DNA of 64,000 bases from Yinghuangia sp035454725. Lineage in GTDB: Bacteria; Actinomycetota; Actinomycetes; Streptomycetales; Streptomycetaceae. Within the stretch, counting starts at the first letter, position 1. Every line of letters begins with the position of its first letter. Below, one piece after another: positions 34,412-43,696 of this stretch. Where the stretch lies: the NCBI RefSeq assembly GCF_051388935.1, contig NZ_JBPKBI010000007.1, positions 186,001-250,000 on the forward strand. Reading direction: 5' to 3'. A program made the position numbers and the translations under genes. The notes beneath the pieces were generated by a model, which made no database searches, was not told the DNA's origin, and worked only from the letters and a program-made list of their open reading frames with translations.

Positions 34412-37400
34412 TCAGCTCACGCGGTAGGCACGCAGGATGGTCTGGTTCAACGTGTTGCCTTCCGCGTCACGGAGTTTCGTCCGCACGGCCACGTAGCCGT
34501 CGCCGCCGGCGGGGGACGGAGGGGTGAACACGGTGTATCCGTGCGGTCCCGGGATCGCCGGCGCGTGGCGCCACGTGGCACCGCCGTCATAGGACACCTC
34601 CGTGGCGAGCTGCCGCACCTGTGCCGCTGCTCCGTCGGGCCGTTCCACGCGCACGTTCAGCACGAACGGGCGGTTGGCCCGGGCGCTGTTGTCGAGGTCG
34701 AATTGGCCGTCGACACGGACGAGCGGAAGCCCGACCGGCTCGAACACGCACTCGTCGGCGGGGCGTTCGGAGGTGAACGTCCACGTGGCGTCGATCGAGG
34801 TGCCGAGCCGCCAGCCCGGTTCGTCGCGCGACGTCTCCAGGCGCAAGGCATACGTGGCCTTCTCGGGAGCCATTCCCGGGAGGTAGGCCGCACGCGGCTC
34901 GTCCGAGACGGCGACGACTTCGCCGTTGCGTGACAACGTCACCTGGCCGGTGCCTCCGCTCCAGGTGGTCGTGTGGCCGGTGATCGGCCCGTTGTACGGC
35001 GCGATGACGGCGAACCCGTCGTCTCCGCAACGCGTCAGCGACACATGGGGTGTGCCGACCGCCTTGTTCCATTCCTCCGTGGTCGGTCGCCCGGTCGTGT
35101 ACGCCACGTCCGGAGCCGTCTCGTACAAGTGGTCGGCCTGGAGCACCGACTGCCAGGTCAGTCCTGGTTGCACGGTGAAGTACTCGCGCGACGTCCCCGG
35201 CAGCGACACCTCGTGGAACCAGCCGCCGAAGTTGCCGTCGCCCCAGCCCGCGAGGCGCGAAATGCTGCCGGTCAGCGGCTCGCCCTGGCCGTACACGCGT
35301 GCGTTCACGACCGCGAGATCGGACGTACGCACAGGCAGCATCGGGTCGGCGGGGATGCCGCCCTCGTGCGAGACGGCCAGGTTGTAGCGCCGCGCGGGCT
35401 GCCCGTCGGCGGCGGCTTGGCCGAGGAAGGCACTCAACCGGTAGGAGAACGGCCGGTCCTGGACGCTGAAGGGCACCGCGTAGGCGCCGACGTCGGTGCT
35501 GTACAGGTAGGCCTCGATTCCCCCTTCCACGCCGCCGATCGTCTGCGTGAAGCCGAGACGGCGGTGGTCGACCGTCGTGCCGGCCTGGTCGAGGGCGAGG
35601 CCTGCGGGCAGTCCCGCACGGGCGTCGACGGCGACCGACGTGTCCTGGGTGACCTTGACGTCGGGCTGTGACGCGATCGTCCAACTCCGGGGCCCGGCTG
35701 CGGTCGCGGGTGTGTGGATCATCGCGTCCACGCTGTAACTGCCGGGCGGGACACGGGCCTTGCGTACGTCGGCGTCGAACTCGGTCGGGAACGACTCGCC
35801 GGTCTCGATGTTCGTCACGTTGACGGCCCCGCCGGCCGGCGGGGCGCCGTTGCGGTCGGTCGCGGTGACGCGCAGGTCGTACAGCTCCGGCTCGTCGTAC
35901 ACGCCGAGTACGGTGCGTATCAGTGCGGTTCCGTCCGGCCCCCGCGCGGTGAGGACACCGCCGTACGTGCCGGTGTCGCTCGCCGCCGGGTCGATGGTGA
36001 TCGTGACCTCGGCGGTCGCGTGCGGCGCGACGGTGACCCGCGGGGTGTCGAGTCGCAGCGGCGCGCCCGGGTCGGCGGTCACCGCCAGGTCGAGGACGAC
36101 CGGCTGGTCGCCGTCGTTGCGGTAGGTGACGGTGCGAGCCACCGGTGCGGTGCTCGGCCAGCGCAGGTACGTCGACAGCGCGGACGGGCTCGCGGACACC
36201 GTGCCGCCGACGGCGGCGGCGACGTCGACCCGGCCGGCGCCCTGGTCGAACACCGTGTCGGGGCCGGGCGAGGCGGTCCCGACGAGCGCGTCCTTGAGCT
36301 GCGCTCCGGTCCAGTCGGGGTGGCGCTGCGCGAGGATGGCCGCCGCCCCCGCGACATGCGGCGCCGCCATCGATGTGCCGCCCAGACGCGTGTAGTGGTC
36401 GTCGATCGGCTCGCCGCGCGAGGTGCCCGCGGCGCGGGCGGCGGCGATGGCCACGCCGGGCGCGGTGATCTCGGGCTTGACCGCGTGGTCGCCGGTGCGC
36501 GGGCCTCGGCTGGAGAAGTCGGCGACGCGGTTGTCCGCGTCCACCGCGCCGACCGACAGCGCCGAGGCGGCGGTCGACGGGGCGCTGACGGTGCCGGGGC
36601 CGCCTTCGTTGCCCGCGGCGATCACGAACAGGGCGCCGGACGACGCGCTCAGCGTGTCCACGGCCAGCGACATCGGGTCGGTTCCGTCGGTCGGGCCGCT
36701 GCCCAGGCTCATGTTGACCACGCGCGCCTGCTGCGCGACGGCCCACTCCATCCCGGCGATGATCTGCGAGTACGTCCCGTCTCCGTAGTCGTCGAGCACC
36801 TTGCCGACCAGCAGTTGCGTGTCGGGCGCCACCCCGGCGAGACGGCCTGCGGACGCGGCGCCGCTGCCGGTGATGATCGAGGCGACGTGCGTGCCGTGGC
36901 CGGATCCGTCGACGGTGCCGTGCGGGTTTCCGGTGAAGTCCGCGGCGCCCACGACGGCGTCCGTCAGGTCGGGGTGCCCCGGGTCGATGCCGGTGTCCAG
37001 CACGGCCGTGCGCACGCCCGCACCGGTCCAACCGCCGCGCCACGCTTCGGGCGCGCCCACCTGCGGGACGCTCTGATCCAGCGACGCCTGCACGCGGCCG
37101 TCGAGCCAGATCTTCGCGACACCGGGGGTGAGGGCGTCCGGTGCCGCGCCGGGGGCGAGCCGGGCACCGGGCGCCGGGGCGGCGACGGAACGCCAGAACT
37201 CGGCGGCGTCCGCCTTGCGTTCGGCGACTGCCTGGCCCTGGATACTCGGCAGTTCGCGGCCGGCCGTCGCGGCGGCGGACACCGTGGCACGCGCGCCGCT
37301 CGTGTCGGTCGCGTTCGGTGCCGGGGCGGCGGCGTACCGGACGATCAGCGGCAGCACCGACGTGCTGCGGTCGTCGTAGCCCTGGCTGATCAGCCCGGTG

Positions 37401-37777
37401 ACATCGAAAAGAGCCGGGTCCAGCACCCCGCGGTCGAGCAGCCCCAGGGCGTCCGACGGCACGACGGTCACGGCGCCGTTCCTGCTCCAGCGCAGGAACG
37501 ATACGTCGGTACGTCCGGGGCCGGGCTCGGGCGTGACCGCCCGGGTGCCGTCGGGGAAGGTGTCGACGGTCACCACGTCACCCGTGATCAAGGTGACCGT
37601 CGTCCGAGCTGCCGGGGCGCCTCCCGGCGTGCCGGGGCGTGCCGAACTTCCGTTTCCCTCACCGCCGTTCCCCGGTGCGGCAAATGCCCCGCCGGTGCCT
37701 GCCGTCCCGGTGGCGAGCAGTGCCCCCGCAACGGCCGCAGCCGCCAATCGGCGGCCTCTTGGCCTGCGTTCGATCAT
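34412..37777 (-). CDS. Secreted S8 (subtilisin-like) serine protease
   Basis: The protein is 1121 aa from ATG at 37777, with AGGAGAGG upstream. A signal peptide (RRPRGRRLAAAAVAGALLATGTAGTGGAFA, cut near residue 34) leads to a pro-region (about 35-235). The catalytic domain has Asp261 (VLDTGID), His294 (GHGTHVAS), oxyanion Asn390 (AAGN) and Ser469 (GGTSMAAPHVAG). Residues beyond 520 are Ig-like and other beta domains found in the long Streptomyces S8 proteases of about 1100-1250 aa. It is expected to degrade proteins outside the cell after loss of the pro-region. No genes for specific substrates or inhibitors are adjacent. Confidence 0.95.
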   Translation of the reverse strand: MIERRPRGRRLAAAAVAGALLATGTAGTGGAFAAPGNGGEGNGSSARPGTPGGAPAARTTVTLITGDVVTVDTFPDGTRAVTPEPGPGRTDVSFLRWSRNGAVTVVPSDALGLLDRGVLDPALFDVTGLISQGYDDRSTSVLPLIVRYAAAPAPNATDTSGARATVSAAATAGRELPSIQGQAVAERKADAAEFWRSVAAPAPGARLAPGAAPDALTPGVAKIWLDGRVQASLDQSVPQVGAPEAWRGGWTGAGVRTAVLDTGIDPGHPDLTDAVVGAADFTGNPHGTVDGSGHGTHVASIITGSGAASAGRLAGVAPDTQLLVGKVLDDYGDGTYSQIIAGMEWAVAQQARVVNMSLGSGPTDGTDPMSLAVDTLSASSGALFVIAAGNEGGPGTVSAPSTAASALSVGAVDADNRVADFSSRGPRTGDHAVKPEITAPGVAIAAARAAGTSRGEPIDDHYTRLGGTSMAAPHVAGAAAILAQRHPDWTGAQLKDALVGTASPGPDTVFDQGAGRVDVAAAVGGTVSASPSALSTYLRWPSTAPVARTVTYRNDGDQPVVLDLAVTADPGAPLRLDTPRVTVAPHATAEVTITIDPAASDTGTYGGVLTARGPDGTALIRTVLGVYDEPELYDLRVTATDRNGAPPAGGAVNVTNIETGESFPTEFDADVRKARVPPGSYSVDAMIHTPATAAGPRSWTIASQPDVKVTQDTSVAVDARAGLPAGLALDQAGTTVDHRRLGFTQTIGGVEGGIEAYLYSTDVGAYAVPFSVQDRPFSYRLSAFLGQAAADGQPARRYNLAVSHEGGIPADPMLPVRTSDLAVVNARVYGQGEPLTGSISRLAGWGDGNFGGWFHEVSLPGTSREYFTVQPGLTWQSVLQADHLYETAPDVAYTTGRPTTEEWNKAVGTPHVSLTRCGDDGFAVIAPYNGPITGHTTTWSGGTGQVTLSRNGEVVAVSDEPRAAYLPGMAPEKATYALRLETSRDEPGWRLGTSIDATWTFTSERPADECVFEPVGLPLVRVDGQFDLDNSARANRPFVLNVRVERPDGAAAQVRQLATEVSYDGGATWRHAPAIPGPHGYTVFTPPSPAGGDGYVAVRTKLRDAEGNTLNQTILRAYRVS

Positions 37778-37997
37778 GTCTGCCTCTCCTGTCCCGGAAC
37801 CCCCGTGGCGCGTTCCCGGCACGGTGTCCCGAGAAAGAGACCACCCGGCACAGCAGGGGAGTTGCCTCGCGGACACAACCAATTTCCCTGCGGTCGAACT
37901 TAGTTGGCTTGATGGCCGCGACGATCGGCGAAGGGGCGGTATCCGCACACCGAAAGCCGCTGCCACGGTGTCGGCGGGCGCTGGCATCATCGGCCGC

Positions 37998-38666
37998 GTG
38001 TCGACCCATTCCACCCCTGTGTTCCCCGGGCATGTCCGAGGGGAGTTCGAGACCCACGTCACCTTCCGCTGCGCCGGCGCGGAGATCGACGCGCTGGCCG
38101 CGTGGGGGCGGACGCGCGGGGCCGGAATGACCCACATCGTCCTGGCACGGGGCCACACGGTGTCGCAGCCCATGCTGACGTTGCGGGCGACCACCACCCT
38201 GAACGCCGCCCGACAGACGGCCCGGGACCTCGTGCATGCCGCGCGCGCTCACGGCTTCCACGCGGTGCGCGTCAAGGTCGAGGCGGCGCCGTGGCATGAC
38301 GGCGTCCCGGCCACGGATACGGAGGCCGCCGCTTTGGGCTCCGACTACTACTTCGAGCACCACGTCAAGTTGCTACTCGAACCTGGCTGCGACACAGGGC
38401 AGTTGGCCGCCCTTGCCGTGCGGCACACCGCGCACCTGTCCCACAACGCCCGGCGCCGCCGCCCCGACGGACACCAGGAACGCTTTGTGACGCAACGCTG
38501 CCGCCGCGTCGGCAACGTGAGCGCGGCGGGCAGACTCGACGTTCTGGTACGTGAGTTGCACCGCCTGGGCCACCACATCCTGTCCCGCGAACGCGAATTC
38601 GTCGTCTTCGACGACGACCGGACACTCGACCACGGCTGGATCGACGAGAAAGGCGACCGCATATGA
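37998..38666 (+). CDS. Protein of unknown function, first gene of AbiEii-like operon
   Basis: The protein is 222 aa from GTG at 37998; the stop overlaps the next start as ATGA. No family is certain. Conserved-looking stretches are HVTFRC, QPMLTLRATTTL, FHAVRVKVEAAPW, YYFEHHVKLLL, NARRRRPDGHQERFVTQRC and EREFVVFDDD. The many His, Arg and acidic residues suggest binding of a nucleotide or nucleic acid. There is no signal peptide or membrane segment. Tight coupling to the nucleotidyltransferase implies that the two proteins act together, perhaps as toxin partner or substrate-recognition unit. Confidence 0.7.
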   Translation: MSTHSTPVFPGHVRGEFETHVTFRCAGAEIDALAAWGRTRGAGMTHIVLARGHTVSQPMLTLRATTTLNAARQTARDLVHAARAHGFHAVRVKVEAAPWHDGVPATDTEAAALGSDYYFEHHVKLLLEPGCDTGQLAALAVRHTAHLSHNARRRRPDGHQERFVTQRCRRVGNVSAAGRLDVLVRELHRLGHHILSREREFVVFDDDRTLDHGWIDEKGDRI

Positions 38667-39985
38667 GCACCGAGGAGCAACCCGCCACATGGGACGAATT
38701 CGGTTGGGGTCCGTGGCCGGTGACAACCGTGGTCCCGCACGGCCCGCTCACGGCGGCAGAGCGCGAAGAAGCCGAACTGCCCGCTTCGCTGACCGTGGTG
38801 TCCGGTGAAGGCGTCGTACAGCACCCGGTGTTCGACCCCTCGCTGAAGGACTACGGCAAGGCCGTGCGCGCCGGCGAACCGCAGTTCTCCTCCCCCGACA
38901 CGGCCGCGCTCTGGCACGACGCGCGCCGCCGCGCCGTGGACCACGTCCTCGCGGCGATCGCCTCGTCGCGCTGGGCCGATCACCTCGTGCTGCGCGGCAG
39001 CGTGCTGTTGCGGGCCTGGTACGGACCGGCCGCCCGCGAGCCCGGAGACCTCGACTTCGTGGTGGTGCCCGCCACCTGGGCCATGGAGGAGCCGCGTACC
39101 GAGCGCATGTTGGACGAGCTGGCAAGCACCGCCGAAGCTGCGTCCGAGGGCGCGGACCATGTCCGAATCGACGCCGCCGGCGCGCTCCGCGACGAGATCT
39201 GGACCTACGACCGGGTGCCGGGCCGGCGGCTCGTCCTGCCATGGCATGCAGAGGGGTTGCCGTCCGGATCGGTGCAACTCGACTTCGTCTTCGAGGAGCA
39301 GCTCCCCACCACGCCCGAACTGACACACGTCCCACGCTGGAACCAACAGGGCGCGCACCAACTTCTCGCCGCCACACCGGAGTTGTCTCTCGCGTGGAAG
39401 CTGCTGTGGCTGATGAGCGACATCTACCCCCAGGGCAAGGACCTCTACGACGCGGTCCTGCTGGCCGAGTCGACCCCCCTGCGCGCGTCCGTGCTGATGG
39501 AGACTCTGGTCGCGAGCGACACCGGATGGACCGGCCGCCGCGTCACTCCCGACCTCCTTGAGGCCGAGAACGTCGACGCCGACGAGTTCCGCAAGGACTA
39601 CCCGGACATCCACGAAACGGTCGAAGGGCTGCACGAGCGGCTGCTGACCGCTTTGGAAGCGACGTTCGCCGAATGCGCGGCCATCCCGCCGACCGACGGC
39701 TACACATGGCGTGCGCGGCTGCTCGCCCCCCGCATCGAGGTGTGCCGGGAGCTGGCACGCCGGGAGGGAATGGAAGCCGTCCAGGAATACCTGCGCGACC
39801 ACTCCATCGCACTCACGGACGGCATCGTCGTCATCCGCGAGGCGGTCGGCCCCGACCGGTGCAGTGTCGAAGGCGCCGCGGCCACGTACACCGATTTCCT
39901 CGACCGGTCCAGCCATTCCACCTACTACGAGCGCAATCCGGACGCGACAGCCAAAGCAATCACGGCACTTCGCGAGCTGGTCTGA
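38663..39985 (+). CDS. AbiEii/AbiGii-like nucleotidyltransferase
   Basis: The 440-aa protein is an MNT-fold nucleotidyltransferase: LRGSVLLRAWYG (Gly112-Ser113), catalytic Asp129 and Asp131 (GDLDFVV) and third Asp207 (VQLDFVF). The helical part has LAWKLLWL (Lys246) and KDLYDAVLL (259-267), both typical of AbiEii toxins, which block growth by adding nucleotides to tRNA. The usual AbiEi antitoxin gene is absent. Instead it is coupled (ATGA) to a 222-aa protein upstream and followed after 29 bp by a 405-aa protein, so this may be a different branch of the family. Confidence 0.8.
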   Translation: MSTEEQPATWDEFGWGPWPVTTVVPHGPLTAAEREEAELPASLTVVSGEGVVQHPVFDPSLKDYGKAVRAGEPQFSSPDTAALWHDARRRAVDHVLAAIASSRWADHLVLRGSVLLRAWYGPAAREPGDLDFVVVPATWAMEEPRTERMLDELASTAEAASEGADHVRIDAAGALRDEIWTYDRVPGRRLVLPWHAEGLPSGSVQLDFVFEEQLPTTPELTHVPRWNQQGAHQLLAATPELSLAWKLLWLMSDIYPQGKDLYDAVLLAESTPLRASVLMETLVASDTGWTGRRVTPDLLEAENVDADEFRKDYPDIHETVEGLHERLLTALEATFAECAAIPPTDGYTWRARLLAPRIEVCRELARREGMEAVQEYLRDHSIALTDGIVVIREAVGPDRCSVEGAAATYTDFLDRSSHSTYYERNPDATAKAITALRELV

Positions 39986-40014
39986 CCTGCACGCCGACAG
40001 GAGCGACCCCTGGC

Positions 40015-41232
40015 ATGGACCGCATCTCGCCGCAACTTGCCGGCGTCGTCTTCGGCTTCGCCGGGCCTGACTTGACGCCCACACTCGTCGCCCGCCTCGG
40101 CCGCGGGTATTTCGCGCCGACCGACGCGGTCGACGGCGCCGACGCCAAACCACCACGGCCCGATCCGCGGGCCGACACACCGCGCGTCCTCACCGGGCCG
40201 GTACCGGACCGGGACCACCAAGCACTGCCTCCCGAAGAACGCGCCCGCCGCCCCGACCTCACCGGCGTCGAACTCCGTCGTCTCCTGGACCTGGACGACC
40301 CCCGGGTGGACGCGCGCCTCTTCGTCAACCCCCGCCTCGACGACAACGAACGCCGCCGGATGCTGTCAGGCATGCGACGCGACGGCAGCCGAACACGGGT
40401 CGGCGCCGCCTTGCTGGACCTGCTGTGGACCACCGACACGCGTCGCCTCCGGCGCCTGCTCCCCCCGGCCCTCACCTCCGGCGACCCGGGCGTCGCCGAG
40501 GCGATCGTCAGCCGCCTCGAACTCCGCAGCGACGGCGGCCGGTTGCGTCTCGTCATTGCCGTATGGGAGCGACACGGCCGCACCGCGGCACGACGCGTCC
40601 TGGACGCCGCCTCGTTCCCGGCAACCACCACCGAACTGATCGACAAGGCCCTCGCGCGGCCCTCCGGCCTCGACGACCTCAGGCGCCACCTCGCCGCCGA
40701 CGAGGCACCGGAGAAACTGGCAGGCCGTTTGCGCCGGCACACCAACGGAAACAACGCGTACGTCGCGCAACTCGTCGCCGAGGGCTGCGTGCTGCCGTGG
40801 GACGCACTGCTCCGCTCACACCGGACCGACCCCTTCCCCCGCGCACTGCACGTGTCCCTGGCCGAGCAACCCGACTGCCCGCGCCCGCTGCTGCTCGACC
40901 TGCTGGCAGTGGGAGTGTCCACCGCCACCGTCCAATCCCCCTGGCTGGACGATGCATTGGCGCAAGGACGGCTCACACCCGTGGACGTCCTCGCCCACGC
41001 ACAACCGGCCGTCGCGACACTGGATCTCCTCGTGGGCGACGGGTTTCGCGACCGACGCATCCGCTGGAAGACGGCAACCGCGCACCCCTCTACCCGGGAC
41101 CTGTTCCGCGCCAGGCTCGGCACGAACCCCGACGCCTGGGCCGTGGCAGTCCGCCTGCTCCCCGAATTCGTGGGCAGCATCAGCGCGTTGCTCACAACCG
41201 CCGCGGCGGCGACCCGCACCGAGGCAGTCTGA
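40015..41232 (+). CDS. Helical-repeat-like protein of unknown function, third gene of AbiEii-like operon
   Basis: The protein is 405 aa from ATG at 40015, with ACAGGAG about 10 nt upstream. The sequence is almost all alpha-helical, Leu- and Arg-rich, with loosely repeated units (for example LDLDDPRVDARLFVNPRLDDNERRRML and LAEQPDCPRPLLLDLLAVG), as in HEAT/variant leucine-rich repeat proteins. No catalytic motif or membrane segment is visible. It could be a scaffold or target-sensing subunit for the nucleotidyltransferase; this rests only on the operon position. Confidence 0.7.
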   Translation: MDRISPQLAGVVFGFAGPDLTPTLVARLGRGYFAPTDAVDGADAKPPRPDPRADTPRVLTGPVPDRDHQALPPEERARRPDLTGVELRRLLDLDDPRVDARLFVNPRLDDNERRRMLSGMRRDGSRTRVGAALLDLLWTTDTRRLRRLLPPALTSGDPGVAEAIVSRLELRSDGGRLRLVIAVWERHGRTAARRVLDAASFPATTTELIDKALARPSGLDDLRRHLAADEAPEKLAGRLRRHTNGNNAYVAQLVAEGCVLPWDALLRSHRTDPFPRALHVSLAEQPDCPRPLLLDLLAVGVSTATVQSPWLDDALAQGRLTPVDVLAHAQPAVATLDLLVGDGFRDRRIRWKTATAHPSTRDLFRARLGTNPDAWAVAVRLLPEFVGSISALLTTAAAATRTEAV

Positions 41233-41310
41233 TCAGCACACGTCGAAGTCCCCCCGCAGACGAGCCGTTCGTCACCGCCGCGACCCGCTCCACCTGTGGG
41301 GCGAATCCGA

Positions 41311-41943
41311 TCAATCCGATGCCGGCGCATCACCCGCGCCGGAGGCGTCGTCGCGCGCGGCCGGCGCCCGGTCGAAGCGGGCCAAGTAGGTCTCGATCAG
41401 CGCGAGCACTTCTTCGTGGCCGTCCGTGAGGCCGAGTGTGTCGTCCATCGCCAGGATCCGGGGCAGGCCGCCGATCAAAACCGTCAGCGCGGCCGGGGAG
41501 AGCCCGCCGGTGTCGATGCCGTACGCGCGCAGGATGTCTGCCAGGGCGTCCTGCTGCACGCGCCGGAAACGCCGCGAGTACGTCGCGAGTTCTTCGCGGA
41601 TGACCTCGCGGTGGTTGGCCAGGGCCATGAACTCGACGGTCAGTGCGGAGTCGTGGGGTGCGCTGACGACCTCCCAGAGCCCGCGCAGCGGGTTGTCGGC
41701 GGCCAGCGCGCGCTCCAGCCGCCGAATGTTCGTCTCGGCGCCGCGCCGGAAGACGGCGAGGAGCAGCTCGTCCATGGTCTGGAAGTAGTAGTAGACGAGT
41801 GCGTGGTTGACTCCAGCCTTGGCGGCGACCTTGCGGGTGCTGACCGCGGTGTAGCCCTCTTCCAGCATCAGCCGCGTGGCGGCGTCGAGCAGCGTCTCAC
41901 GGGTCCGGGCCCCCTTGGTTCCGGCAGGCGGCGACACGGTCAT
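41311..41943 (-). CDS. TetR-family transcriptional regulator
   Basis: The protein is 210 aa from ATG at 41943. The DNA-binding part is TRETLLDAATRLMLEEGYTAVSTRKVAAKAG followed by VNHALVYYYFQTMDELLLAVF. The ligand domain has MALANHREVIREELATYSRRFRRVQ and LTVLIGGLPRILAMDDTLGL. It is divergent from the PPOX-class gene, and the 230-bp gap holds a TTAGGC/GCCTAA inverted pair, the probable operator. Confidence 0.9.
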   Translation of the reverse strand: MTVSPPAGTKGARTRETLLDAATRLMLEEGYTAVSTRKVAAKAGVNHALVYYYFQTMDELLLAVFRRGAETNIRRLERALAADNPLRGLWEVVSAPHDSALTVEFMALANHREVIREELATYSRRFRRVQQDALADILRAYGIDTGGLSPAALTVLIGGLPRILAMDDTLGLTDGHEEVLALIETYLARFDRAPAARDDASGAGDAPASD

Positions 41944-42043
41944 GGCGTCGCGCCCTGTCGAGGTCGCGTGCGGGGGCCGAAGGGGGCACTGATGGGAGGC
42001 ACGCGGTCACTGTACCCGCCTTGACCGGCATGGCCTCGGCCTG

Positions 42044-42082
42044 TTAGGCATACGGCGACACACTTCTTAGTCACACGCCTAA
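42044..42082. promoter_or_regulatory. Possible TetR operator with TTAGGC/GCCTAA arms
   Basis: TTAGGC (42044-42049) and GCCTAA (42077-42082) are inverted across 27 nt, with an extra TTAG inside, in an AT-richer patch between the TetR gene and the PPOX gene. The wide spacing makes it less certain than the operators at 26.4 kb. Confidence 0.35.
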
Positions 42083-42173
42083 AAAAGTACGACCGCACCG
42101 GAGGCCCGCCCGGTGCGCCAGGAGACGGAGCAGACATGCGCAACAGCACAACCCGCGACAACCGGCGGCAGCG

Positions 42174-42620
42174 GTGAAGCCCCCCTCCCAGGAAGCGCTG
42201 TGGGAGATGGTCGCCGGCGCCCGCGAGGGCGTACTGGCGACGATCGGCCGCGACGGCCTGCCGCACCTGTCGAACGTGTACTACGTCCCCGAGACCGGCC
42301 CCGACGGCTCGCGCATCATCCGCATATCGACGACGACGGTCCGCGCCAAGGGCCGCAACCTGCTGCGCGACCCCCGCGCGGTGTTGCACGTCGCCGGGCG
42401 CGACTTCTTCAACTTCACCGTCGCCGAAGGCACCGTGAGCCTCGGTGAGGCGAAGGTTCCCGGCGAGCCGGCGATCGACGAACTCTACTCCGTGGACCGG
42501 GTCTTCAACGGCGAGCAGGAGCGGCCCGCGTTCGACGAGAAAATGATCCGCGACCACCGGATGATCGTCCGGATCGACGTCACGAAGCTCTACGGCCTGG
42601 TCTTCCACGGCCGGCAGTGA
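42174..42620 (+). CDS. PPOX-class F420-dependent oxidoreductase
   Basis: The protein is 148 aa from GTG at 42174. It is a split beta-barrel flavin/F420-binding protein: GVLATIGRDGLPHLSNVYYV, then STTTVRAKGRNLLRDPRAVLHV, the segment that binds the deazaflavin phosphate and marks F420-dependent PPOX proteins. Reduced F420 would be used to reduce an unknown substrate. A 13-codon ORF (42136-42177) with its own GGAG site ends on the same GTGA, so its translation may couple to this gene. Divergent from a TetR gene. Confidence 0.87.
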   Translation: MKPPSQEALWEMVAGAREGVLATIGRDGLPHLSNVYYVPETGPDGSRIIRISTTTVRAKGRNLLRDPRAVLHVAGRDFFNFTVAEGTVSLGEAKVPGEPAIDELYSVDRVFNGEQERPAFDEKMIRDHRMIVRIDVTKLYGLVFHGRQ

Positions 42621-42628
42621 CCAGCCGC

Positions 42629-42661
42629 CCGGCCTTGCTCCGTCAAGGGAGTCAAGGCCGG
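42629..42661 (+). terminator. Terminator hairpin after the PPOX gene
   Basis: CCGGCCTTG (42629-42637) and CAAGGCCGG (42653-42661) form perfect 9-bp arms with a 15-nt loop, 9 bp after the PPOX stop. Confidence 0.6.
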
Positions 42662-42845
42662 TCCGGCACACTCGGCCGCGATCAGGCCTCCTCCCCGAGT
42701 CCTCCCCCTCGCTCGGCGGGCGCTGCCGACACACGGGAGTGCGGCGCCGCGAATCGCATCTGACACGACGCCAAAAAATTTATGGAGAACGGCTGTTCCG
42801 CGATGCGCCGGCGAGACGCCGAACCTGGCGGCGGCCTGCCGCGGT

Positions 42846-42878
42846 CGAGGGGCACCGCCTGCACGACGGTGCCCCTCG
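42846..42878 (-). terminator. Terminator hairpin after the SDR gene
   Basis: CGAGGGGCACCG (42846-42857) and CGGTGCCCCTCG (42867-42878) form perfect 12-bp arms with a 9-nt loop, 17 bp past the SDR stop on the minus strand. Confidence 0.7.
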
Positions 42879-42894
42879 GGGCCTGCTCGTTCCG

Positions 42895-43686
42895 TCAGCT
42901 CGCGGTGAGTCCGTTGTCGAGCGTGTAGACGGAACCGGTGATCGACCGTGCCTCCGCGGAGGCCAGGAAGGCGAACAGCGCGGCTACCTCCTCGGGTTCG
43001 GCCAGGCCGCGCAGACCGCCCATGCGGCGGGCGAGGTCCGGGTCGAGGTCGGGTGGGAACTGCGTCGTGGCCGCGATGTTGGTGTTGGTGCCCGCGGGGG
43101 CTATGGCGTTCACGCGCAGGCCCGTCTTGAGGTATTCGACGGCGAGTGCCCGCGTCATCTGGATGACGCCGCCCTTGCTCATGGCGTAGGCGACGGAGTA
43201 CGGAATGCCCTGCAACCCGGCGTTGGAGGCGATGTTGACGATGTTGCCGTGACTGCGCAGCAGGTGCGGCAGTGCCGCCTGGGCGAGGAAGAAGCAGCCG
43301 TCCAGGTTGACGCCCATCACGCGCCGGTACTGGTCGACCGTCAGGTCGGTGGCGTGCGACGCCACATAGATCCCGGCGACGTTGCCCAGCACGTCCAGGC
43401 TGCCGAATTCGTCGACGCAGGCGGCGACCGCTGCGGCGCACGCGGCCGGGTCGCTGATGTCGGCGCGGTGGACGGAAACGGTGCCGCCGCCGAGTTTCCG
43501 GGTCTCGTCGAGCCGGTCGGCGTCGATGTCCACCGCCAGCACGCGGGCGCCCTCCCGGGCGAGCCGGAGCGTGATCGCCCTGCCCATGCCCGATCCGGCG
43601 CCCGTGACGAGGGCGGTCTTGCCGTCGAACCTGCGGGTGCCGTCCCGGTCGGCGGCGAGCTCTTGCGTACGCGATTCCTCGGTCAT
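42895..43686 (-). CDS. SDR-family oxidoreductase (NAD type)
   Basis: The 263-aa protein is a classical SDR: TGAGSGMGRAI (residues about 28-38), Asp after strand 2 (AVDIDADR) favouring NAD, NVAGIY, catalytic Ser in NIASNAG and YAMSKGG with Tyr and Lys. FAFLASAEARSITGSVYTLDNGLTA is the usual C-terminus. It begins 10 bp after the stop of the SnoaL-like gene, so both form one operon, a pairing common in steroid or aromatic compound breakdown. The exact substrate is unknown. Confidence 0.9.
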   Translation of the reverse strand: MTEESRTQELAADRDGTRRFDGKTALVTGAGSGMGRAITLRLAREGARVLAVDIDADRLDETRKLGGGTVSVHRADISDPAACAAAVAACVDEFGSLDVLGNVAGIYVASHATDLTVDQYRRVMGVNLDGCFFLAQAALPHLLRSHGNIVNIASNAGLQGIPYSVAYAMSKGGVIQMTRALAVEYLKTGLRVNAIAPAGTNTNIAATTQFPPDLDPDLARRMGGLRGLAEPEEVAALFAFLASAEARSITGSVYTLDNGLTAS

Positions 43687-43696
43687 GACGCGCGGC

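Noticed and set aside
35714..37903. 729-codon plus-strand ORF opposite the subtilisin gene
   Set aside because: It is antisense to conserved catalytic motifs and is Gly/Arg/Val-rich, as shadow frames in GC-rich DNA are.
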